DNA from: an uncultured Porphyromonas sp.
GTDB lineage: Bacteria > Bacteroidota > Bacteroidia > Bacteroidales > Porphyromonadaceae
Direction: 5' to 3'
Length of the DNA: 6,255 nucleotides
Assembly: GCA_900548415.1 (NCBI GenBank)
Contig: URKO01000076.1
Location: 1-6,255, forward strand
In this document: piece after piece, positions 1 through 4,653 of the stretch
How the letters are laid out: each line of letters begins with the position of its first letter
Numbering within the stretch: the stretch's first letter is position 1
Translations under genes and position numbers: made by a program
Notes under the pieces: generated by a model
The model's input: the letters and a program-made list of their open reading frames with translations, nothing else
The model's database searches: none
What the model was told of the DNA's origin: nothing

Positions 1-16
1 TTTTTTTTTTTTTTTT
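1..16. other. Poly-T sequencing artefact at contig end
   Basis: Sixteen consecutive T bases directly precede the first base of the P5 adapter. On the other strand this reads as adapter followed by poly-A. That pattern is typical when an Illumina read runs through a short insert, through the whole adapter and off the end of the template. It is not a terminator or a genomic homopolymer. Confidence 0.93.
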
Positions 17-74
17 AATGATACGGCGACCACCGAGATCTACACTCTTTCCCTACACGACGCTCTTCCGATCT
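17..74 (+). other. Illumina TruSeq universal (P5) adapter contamination
   Basis: The 58 bases match the TruSeq universal adapter as I know it from end to end. They begin AATGATACGGCGACCACCGA and finish with the read-1 primer end ACGACGCTCTTCCGATCT. No i5 index bases interrupt the sequence, so it is the single-index form. Genomic sequence starts at position 75. The adapter keeps the truB reading frame open on the minus strand and adds 19 spurious residues before a stop at 15-17. Confidence 0.99.
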
Positions 75-812
75 TAGGGCGAGCAGTTTGTCTAGCTGGT
101 CGAGGCTAAAGCAGTCTGCCTGTGACACTTCGCCAGAGCGTGTCCGCACCAGCTGGGTGAGATAAGCTCCCGAGTCGAGAGCCGTGCCGAGGTCGCGTGC
201 CAGCGAACGAATGTAGGTGCCTCTGCTACAGACGATGCGTAGCTGTAGGGTGGGGGGCGTGAAGCTGAGTAGCTCCAGCTCGTGAATGGTGATGCGCTTG
301 TGTGCTAGCTCTACCTCCTGCCCCTGACGAGCTAGGTCGTAGGCGCGTATGCCCCCTACCTTGACTGCTGAGAAGGTGGGAGGTCGCTGATCGATCTCTC
401 CCGTGAACTGGCGCAAGGCACTCTGCACCATCTCCTCCGTGATATGTTCGTAGGGATAGGTTGCGTCGATCTCGTGCTCGCTGTCGAAGGAGGGTGTGGT
501 GGCTCCGAGCTGTAGCGTGGCGCGGTACTCTTTGTCGTGGTCCATCAGCTGCTCGATGAGCTTCGTAGCACGCCCTGTGCAGAGCACCAGCACGCCCGTC
601 GCCTGCGGGTCGAGCGTCCCAGCGTGTCCCACCTTGATGCGCTTGACGCCTGTCACCTTGCGCACCATGATGCGCACCTTATTGACCACGTCAAAGGAGG
701 TCCACCCCAACGGCTTGTCCAAGGGTATGATCGCTCCCGAACGTAGCGTGAGGGGGCGATGAGCCTGTAGGTCGGCAGGTGTGTAGAGCTTGGAGGAGAC
801 TTCCTGATTCAT
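75..812 (-). CDS. truB: tRNA pseudouridine(55) synthase TruB (3'-truncated by adapter)
   Basis: This cytoplasmic enzyme converts uridine-55 in the T-loop of tRNAs to pseudouridine. The genuine part is 246 residues from the ATG at 812. An N-terminal LDKPLGWTS motif (residues 31-39) leads into the catalytic motif GHAGTLDPQATG (62-73), where Asp68 is the expected nucleophile. KEYRATL (94-100) carries the conserved Tyr97. SRGTYIRSLARDLG (196-209) carries Tyr200 and Arg202, matching Tyr179 and Arg181 of E. coli TruB. The catalytic domain is essentially complete. Bacteroidota TruB proteins are usually short and lack the C-terminal PUA-like domain of the 314-residue E. coli enzyme, so probably only a few residues are lost. 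The open frame continues to position 15, but residues 247-265 (RSEERRVGKE...) are translated adapter and must not be annotated. The start lies 1 bp after the uppP stop, which indicates translational coupling. Confidence 0.95.
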
Positions 813-813
813 C

Positions 814-1665
814 TTAGTGCATCGCTAGAGGCACTCCGCAGAGTAGTAGGATGAGTACCAGTAGACCGACCACAATACGGTAGTAGCCAAAGAGCTTGAA
901 GCCGTAGCGGGTCACATAGTTGATAAAGAACCTAATCGCCAGCAGTGCCACCACGAAGGCAACCACGTTGCCCACGAGTAGTGCCACCCAGTTTTCCTGA
1001 AGCATCTGACTAGAGATGGGATCGGAGAGGAGCTTGTACCCCTTGAGCAGGGTAGCACCGAGCATCGTCGGCACCGCTAGGAAGAAGGAGAACTCGGTCG
1101 CTGCGCGTCTCGTGAGTCGCTGTTGCAGTCCACCTACGATCGTCGCCATAGAGCGTGACACGCCCGGGATCATAGCGATGGTCTGAAAGCAACCGATGAC
1201 GAAAGCATTGCGATACGACGGACGCTCCACCGTCTGTTTTGTAGCTGGCCAAATGCGATCGATGAAGAGCATAAAGATGCCACCCAAGAAGAGCATCGTG
1301 GCGACTACGTAGACATTGTCCAGGAGCTTGTCTATCTGCTCCTCTAGTAGTAATCCAATGACCGCTGCGGGGATCAGCCCGACGAGGAGCTTGATATAAA
1401 AGGAGAAGCGTCCTACCCACTGCCACCGCTGAGGTAGCTGTCGTGCGCTCTCCTCCACCCGAAAGGTGAAGAATCGCTTGTAGTACAGCACCACGACCGA
1501 TAGGATCGCACCAAACTGGATCATCACCGTAAAGGCTCGTAGGAAAGGGGTACTCTCCATACCAAGTATACCCTGCGTGAGGATCATGTGTCCCGTAGAG
1601 CTGACTGGGAGAAACTCCGTCAGCCCCTCTACGATGGCTAGAATAATGGATTCGAGTAGCGTCAT
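814..1665 (-). CDS. uppP: Undecaprenyl-diphosphate phosphatase UppP (BacA family)
   Basis: This integral membrane phosphatase converts undecaprenyl pyrophosphate to undecaprenyl phosphate, recycling the lipid carrier for peptidoglycan and other surface glycans. It can confer bacitracin tolerance. The 283-residue length fits the family (E. coli BacA is 273). The first signature, [17 protein letters not shown] (12-28), contains Glu13, Glu17, Ser23 and His26, equivalent to E. coli Glu17, Glu21, Ser27 and His30. The second, [13 protein letters not shown] (167-179), contains Arg171, equivalent to E. coli Arg174. A Met replaces the Gly seen in the common SRSGATI form. Hydrophobic stretches fill most of the protein, including about 48-62, 92-108, 118-136, 226-246 and 260-280. 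The ATG at 1665 lies 24 bp after the DUF3098 gene stop with no clear Shine-Dalgarno. Only one base (813) separates its stop from the truB start. Confidence 0.97.
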   Translation of the reverse strand: MTLLESIILAIVEGLTEFLPVSSTGHMILTQGILGMESTPFLRAFTVMIQFGAILSVVVLYYKRFFTFRVEESARQLPQRWQWVGRFSFYIKLLVGLIPAAVIGLLLEEQIDKLLDNVYVVATMLFLGGIFMLFIDRIWPATKQTVERPSYRNAFVIGCFQTIAMIPGVSRSMATIVGGLQQRLTRRAATEFSFFLAVPTMLGATLLKGYKLLSDPISSQMLQENWVALLVGNVVAFVVALLAIRFFINYVTRYGFKLFGYYRIVVGLLVLILLLCGVPLAMH

Positions 1666-1689
1666 CTTAAGCGTTTCGGCACAAGAGGT

Positions 1690-1950
1690 TTACTTGTTCT
1701 GTGGTGTAGTATTGCTACCCTTGTCTTTGCTTTTGTTGGGGCTTTTGGGCTTAGCCATGATAGCGTAGATGATTAGGAGGAAGCCGACCAGCGTGACGAT
1801 AGGTGCTACAACGATGCGACGTGTGCTAAAGATGTCAGCCGTAAACTCTGGATTGTCTGCACTACCTCCCCCCGACATCAAGAGGAGACCCAAGATGATG
1901 ATCCCCACGGAGATCGCTAGGAGGATATAGTTCTTCTTGCCAAATACCAT
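1690..1950 (-). CDS. DUF3098 small two-helix membrane protein
   Basis: This is an 86-residue membrane protein of unknown function. Two hydrophobic segments are visible, at about residues 8-26 and 46-66. They are separated by a short loop with the conserved-looking stretch NPEFTADIFSTRRIVVAP (33-50), which I recognise from Bacteroidota proteins of family DUF3098. A Lys- and Asn-rich hydrophilic tail (67-86) follows. The frame is open upstream to an ATG at 2106, but that start would overlap the ftsX 3' end by about 125 bp and add an Arg/Ser-rich sequence unlike the family. The ATG at 1950 (MVFGKKNY...) gives the usual family N-terminus just before the first helix, 31 bp after the ftsX stop. Its position between ftsX and uppP is common in Bacteroidota and suggests an envelope role, but no activity can be read from the sequence. 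Confidence 0.88.
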   Translation of the reverse strand: MVFGKKNYILLAISVGIIILGLLLMSGGGSADNPEFTADIFSTRRIVVAPIVTLVGFLLIIYAIMAKPKSPNKSKDKGSNTTPQNK

Positions 1951-1981
1951 AATTGATAAGTTGTGATGTATGAGATAATGA

Positions 1982-2869
1982 CTAAGCCATGACGATACGT
2001 CCGCCATCCATACGAATATATTTACTCGTCGATATCGAGGCGGTGATCCACGAGAGCAAGATGCCGAGGCAGATGATCCCCCCGAGGATGATCGCCACCT
2101 CGCCATAGCTGAGGTAGCTCTCGATGAGTAGCGGATTGCGCTGTGTCATATAGCAGAGCGTGCCTAGGAGCATACAGACCGCCAGCAAGCCTCCCCACAG
2201 ACCGTTGAAGATACTGTAAGTGGTAAAAGGCTTACGGATCAAGCTCGGCTTAGCACCCAGTAGCGTCATGGAGCGGATCAGGAAGCGCCGGCTGTAGATC
2301 ATAATGTGGGTCATACTATTGACCTGTATGATAGCGATGATCAGCAGGATCAGCGAGACGATCAGTAAGATTGTGGAGAGATGCTGCATATTCTCATCGA
2401 TCATCTGGAGCATATCTCCACGGTAACTCATCGTCTGCACGTTGCCCCACGAGGCGAAGTCGCTCTCTATCTGCGCCATGCTATCGGCTACGGCGTACTG
2501 TGACTTGAGATGCACCTCTAGCGAGGGCTGTAGGGGGTTAAAGCCGAGGACCGCCACGGGATCTTCGCCTATCTCCTCCTGGAGCTGTCGTGCAGCATCT
2601 TCGGGTGTTATGTAGGTCACATCCTTGACGTATGGAGCCTGACTCACCTGCTGCATCAGTCGTATGCTATCCTGTGTAGTGGTCTCAGGGTCTAGTAAGA
2701 CGGTGAAGGTCATCTCCTCGCGTACCGACTGCTCTAGGTGGCACTTGCCCACCTCGAGGAGAGCGATAGATCCCAGCAGGAAGAGTGGTAGGGCGATACA
2801 GACGATCGCAATAATCCTAGAGGAGGGGAGTAGCGATCGGCGCCGTGGACGAGGTGTGTGATGCGACAT
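1982..2869 (-). CDS. ftsX: Cell division protein FtsX (ABC transporter permease-like)
   Basis: FtsX is the membrane subunit of the FtsEX complex at the division septum, which relays ATP hydrolysis by FtsE to peptidoglycan hydrolases outside the membrane. The 295-residue protein has the expected topology. A basic N-terminus (residues 6-11, RPRRRS-like) precedes helix 1 at about 19-40. An extracytoplasmic domain spans about 41-163. Helices 2 to 4 lie near 165-185, 219-241 and 256-278, forming the FtsX/MacB-like permease core. PLQPSLEVHL (112-121) matches the family's conserved NPLP.S.EV-type motif, and RRFLIRSMTLLGA (194-206) is the typical loop after helix 2. The partner gene ftsE is not in the window, as is often the case in Bacteroidota, where the two are unlinked. 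The ATG at 2869 is used because no upstream start adds family-like sequence. No Shine-Dalgarno is seen. It is probably the first gene of the ftsX–DUF3098–uppP–truB operon. Confidence 0.94.
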   Translation of the reverse strand: MSHHTPRPRRRSLLPSSRIIAIVCIALPLFLLGSIALLEVGKCHLEQSVREEMTFTVLLDPETTTQDSIRLMQQVSQAPYVKDVTYITPEDAARQLQEEIGEDPVAVLGFNPLQPSLEVHLKSQYAVADSMAQIESDFASWGNVQTMSYRGDMLQMIDENMQHLSTILLIVSLILLIIAIIQVNSMTHIMIYSRRFLIRSMTLLGAKPSLIRKPFTTYSIFNGLWGGLLAVCMLLGTLCYMTQRNPLLIESYLSYGEVAIILGGIICLGILLSWITASISTSKYIRMDGGRIVMA

Positions 2870-2941
2870 AGGCGAGCGTGAGTCTTAGCGGTGAAATGTT
2901 CAGGCTGTGTTATGGTTACAACAGATAAAAGAAGTCAAGCA

Positions 2942-2998
2942 ACAGTATGCGCCCCCACCTAGCCCGTATCAAAGACTATACAAAGGGCATCATACAGT
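2942..2998 (-). promoter_or_regulatory. Possible 5'-leader hairpin of the ftsX transcript
   Basis: On the minus strand GTATGATGCCC (2995-2985) can pair with GGGCGCATAC (2954-2945). This forms ten base pairs including one G-U, with a single bulged A. After an A·A mismatch, two further pairs extend the stem to 2998 and 2942. The loop is about 30 nt and contains a short internal GTAT/ATAC inverted pair (2966-2969 with 2978-2981). It would lie at the very 5' end of a transcript from the promoter at 3006-3037. A role in mRNA stability or attenuation is inference only, and no known riboswitch class is recognised. Confidence 0.35.
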
Positions 2999-3005
2999 AT
3001 TTATG

Positions 3006-3037
3006 CAAAGGTACTCAAATATCTGAAGCGAAGCCAA
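3006..3037 (-). promoter_or_regulatory. Bacteroidota-type promoter for the ftsX operon
   Basis: On the minus strand TTG (3037-3035) is followed by a 21-bp spacer and TACCTTTG (3013-3006). The second element is an exact match to the TAnnTTTG -7 box of the Bacteroidota primary sigma factor, and TTG fits the core of its -33 box. The next bases, CATAAA, are also typical. The predicted transcription start is around 2998-3001, giving a leader of about 130 nt before the ftsX ATG. No other exact CAAAnnTA (plus-strand) match was noticed in this intergenic region. Confidence 0.65.
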
Positions 3038-3039
3038 GG

Positions 3040-3066
3040 TTGGCTGTTGGCTGTTGGCTGTTGGCT
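3040..3066 (+). repeat. Tandem heptamer array (TTGGCTG, about 3.9 copies)
   Basis: Three perfect copies of TTGGCTG (3040-3046, 3047-3053, 3054-3060) are followed by a partial copy TTGGCT (3061-3066). The array ends 2 bp upstream of the inferred -33 box of the ftsX promoter, when read on the minus strand. Perfect short tandem repeats can change copy number by polymerase slippage. The period of 7 is shared with the second array 40 bp away. Confidence 0.93.
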
Positions 3067-3106
3067 AGAGGCACTAGTGTCCCTAGCTCCGATCCACTCC
3101 GATTAG

Positions 3107-3162
3107 CTCTAATTTCTAACCTCTAACCTCTAGCCTCTAACCTCTAATCTCTGACCTCTAAG
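3107..3162 (+). repeat. Degenerate tandem heptamer array (CTCTAAC, eight units)
   Basis: Eight consecutive 7-bp units run CTCTAAT, TTCTAAC, CTCTAAC, CTCTAGC, CTCTAAC, CTCTAAT, CTCTGAC, CTCTAAG, with at most two differences from CTCTAAC in any unit. On the minus strand, which is the coding direction, the unit reads TTAGAGG. A ninth, more decayed unit (3163-3169) overlaps the TAG stop of the LRR gene at 3165-3167, so the array forms the immediate 3' untranslated region of that gene. The CTCTAGCC unit (3127-3135 with flanking C) is a perfect 9-bp inverted match to GGCTAGAGG at 3063-3071. Confidence 0.92.
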
Positions 3163-3164
3163 GT

Positions 3165-4610
3165 CTACCTCTTCGCCTCTTGCTCGACGATCTTTTGGGC
3201 GAGGTCTTGCCACTGCTCGCTCTTCTCGTAGAGCTTGCGGCTCCCCTGCGGCACACGAAGCGTGCGGGGCGTACCAGCCACACTAAAGAAAGCCATCATA
3301 CCGACCTCTATCTGTGCGGGGTCGGCCACACGGATCTCCACATCGCGGAGCTTATCGCAGAAGGCAAACGCCATGTCCCCGATCTTACGTGCCCCGGCGG
3401 GTATCTTCAGGACTTCGAGGTCCTGGGCGTCGTAGCAAGCGTATTCAGCGATCTCTTGCACCGTGTCGGGAACTTTGTAGAAGTCCTCATACCTCCCTGC
3501 GGGGTACTGAATGAGCTGCGTCTGCTCCTTATTATATAGGACGCCATCGATCGAGGAGTAGCAAGGGTTGCTCGGATCGACCTCAATCTCGAGGAGCATC
3601 GTACAGTCGTGAAAGGGGGAGACCCCGAGACGCGTCGTCTGCGGTGGCAGATACATGTAGGTGAGACAAGAGCAGCGGGCGAAAGCATACGACCCAATCT
3701 CCTCTAGATAATCTCCGAGCGTTACGTCCGTGAGAAAGTAGTTGCTCGCAAAGGCTAGACCCGCAATCTTGCGCACCTCCTCAGGCAGTGTAAACTCCTG
3801 CTCCTCCTTACCCGCCGGATAGTGTAGCAGTGTACTCATGTCCTTGCTATATAGGATGTTGTCCTCTACGACAAAGTGCTCACTCTCAGGGGCAACGGCG
3901 ATCCGCGTCATAGCTAGACAGTCCGCAAAGACCCCATCGCCTAGACGCTCTACCGAGGCGGGGATGAGCACCTTTGTGAGGTCGCTACAATTGCTAAAAG
4001 CCATCTCCTCAATCACCCGGATGCCCTCCGAGAGCTTCAGCTTGCTGAGCCTGATGCACCCATTGAAGGCGTTGTCGCCGATCTCCTGCACATTGCTGGG
4101 GATGACCAACTTTTTGAGCGCCGTACCCGTAAAAGCACTACGCTCGATCCGCTCCACCGTGTCAGGCAGGTCGAGCGCCCTAAGTGAGAAGCACTCGCTA
4201 AAAGCAAAGGCACCCACACGCTTCAACCCCGAAGTCAGCTCTAGCGTCTTCATACTGTCACAAGACTCAAAAGCGCCCTCGCCAATCTCCGTGACGCTCC
4301 CTGGGATCGTCACAGCCTTTAGGCTCTGGCAGCAGGCGAAAGCACTCTCTCCGATCTGCGTCACCCCCTCGGGTATCTCAACGCTCGTGAGTGCCTTGCA
4401 GTTATAGAAGGCGTAGTCACCGATACGGGTCACCCCCTCCTCTAGCACGATTGACTTGATCTCATCTCTGAACTCCCGCCATGGGGTTTCTCCAATAGGG
4501 TAGTCGGGTATAGCACCCGCACCCGATAGTGTGAGCGACTGCTCCTTGGGGTCGTATAGCCACGAGAGCTGCCCCGTCTCACCGCTCTGTGGAGTCTTGA
4601 TCTTACTCAT
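3165..4610 (-). CDS. BspA-like leucine-rich repeat protein (LRR_5 type)
   Basis: This 481-residue protein is built almost wholly of about 14 BspA/TpLRR-type repeats of 23 residues, consensus LxxLxIPxxVxxIGxxAFxxCxx. It begins with an N-terminal cap (12-50, with LTLSGAGAIPDY and TPWREF) that often precedes such arrays. Repeats run from 51 to 238. They are interrupted by two related insertions with NILYSKDMSTLLHYPAGK (251-268) and GVLYNKEQTQLIQYPAGR (356-373). The end (450-478, LRVPQGSRKLYEK...W) is a typical capping unit. Such folds usually bind proteins; BspA itself is a surface adhesin. Here no signal peptide, lipobox, transmembrane helix or type IX secretion C-terminal domain is visible. 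An in-frame stop lies only about 17 codons upstream of the ATG, so no signal peptide can be recovered by moving the start. A cytoplasmic location is therefore inferred. The binding partner is unknown. Confidence 0.92.
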   Translation of the reverse strand: MSKIKTPQSGETGQLSWLYDPKEQSLTLSGAGAIPDYPIGETPWREFRDEIKSIVLEEGVTRIGDYAFYNCKALTSVEIPEGVTQIGESAFACCQSLKAVTIPGSVTEIGEGAFESCDSMKTLELTSGLKRVGAFAFSECFSLRALDLPDTVERIERSAFTGTALKKLVIPSNVQEIGDNAFNGCIRLSKLKLSEGIRVIEEMAFSNCSDLTKVLIPASVERLGDGVFADCLAMTRIAVAPESEHFVVEDNILYSKDMSTLLHYPAGKEEQEFTLPEEVRKIAGLAFASNYFLTDVTLGDYLEEIGSYAFARCSCLTYMYLPPQTTRLGVSPFHDCTMLLEIEVDPSNPCYSSIDGVLYNKEQTQLIQYPAGRYEDFYKVPDTVQEIAEYACYDAQDLEVLKIPAGARKIGDMAFAFCDKLRDVEIRVADPAQIEVGMMAFFSVAGTPRTLRVPQGSRKLYEKSEQWQDLAQKIVEQEAKR

Positions 4611-4653
4611 TGATTTAGTCCTTATTTGAAATTGTCGACTTTTGCAACAGTCT
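4611..4653 (-). promoter_or_regulatory. Short spacer with Shine-Dalgarno-like AAGGA before the LRR gene
   Basis: The 43-bp gap between the hydrolase stop and the LRR start contains AAGGA on the minus strand (4623-4619), 8 nt before the ATG at 4610. This is the clearest Shine-Dalgarno-like site among the genes of the window and supports that start. No TAnnTTTG element was found in the gap, so the LRR gene may be read through from the hydrolase gene. A divergent promoter cannot be excluded. Confidence 0.5.

Larger units (their letters stand above)
2870..3164. other. 295-bp intergenic region with promoter and heptamer arrays
   Basis: I see no credible coding sequence on either strand here. The region separates the LRR gene stop (3165) from the ftsX start (2869). 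Starting at the LRR side it holds a degenerate CTCTAAC-type array (3107-3162), a spacer with the 8-bp palindrome CACTAGTG (3072-3079), a TTGGCTG array (3040-3066), the probable ftsX promoter (3006-3037) and a roughly 130-base leader that may fold (2942-2998). No GC-rich hairpin followed by a T run, which would mark an intrinsic terminator for the LRR gene, is evident. Confidence 0.8.

Noticed and set aside
1..16. Rho-independent terminator T-tract after truB
   Set aside because: The T run is joined to adapter sequence, lies on the wrong strand for a minus-strand terminator and has no hairpin.
496..762. Plus-strand open frames opposite truB (88 and 69 codons)
   Set aside because: They lie within the conserved catalytic core of truB and show no recognisable protein features.
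1010..1426. A 138-codon minus-strand frame within uppP
   Set aside because: It is an out-of-frame reading of uppP, whose own frame carries both family signatures.
1690..2106. A longer 138-residue form of the DUF3098 protein starting at 2106
   Set aside because: The extra 52 residues overlap the ftsX 3' end in another frame, are Arg/Ser-rich and do not resemble the family. The ATG at 1950 gives the expected N-terminus.
3072..3079. CACTAGTG palindrome as an operator
   Set aside because: A single 8-bp palindrome is expected by chance, and no second copy was noticed near the promoter.
3040..3162. CRISPR array
   Set aside because: The repeats are 7 bp long and directly adjacent, with no spacers, and no cas genes are present.
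3838..4407. A 189-codon open frame on the plus strand opposite the LRR gene
   Set aside because: Its length and internal repetition simply mirror the 69-bp periodicity of the LRR repeats. The minus-strand frame has clear domain structure and the plus frame has none.
4611..4653. A dedicated promoter for the LRR gene
   Set aside because: No TAnnTTTG match was found in the 43-bp gap. A weak or distant promoter inside the hydrolase gene cannot be judged by eye.
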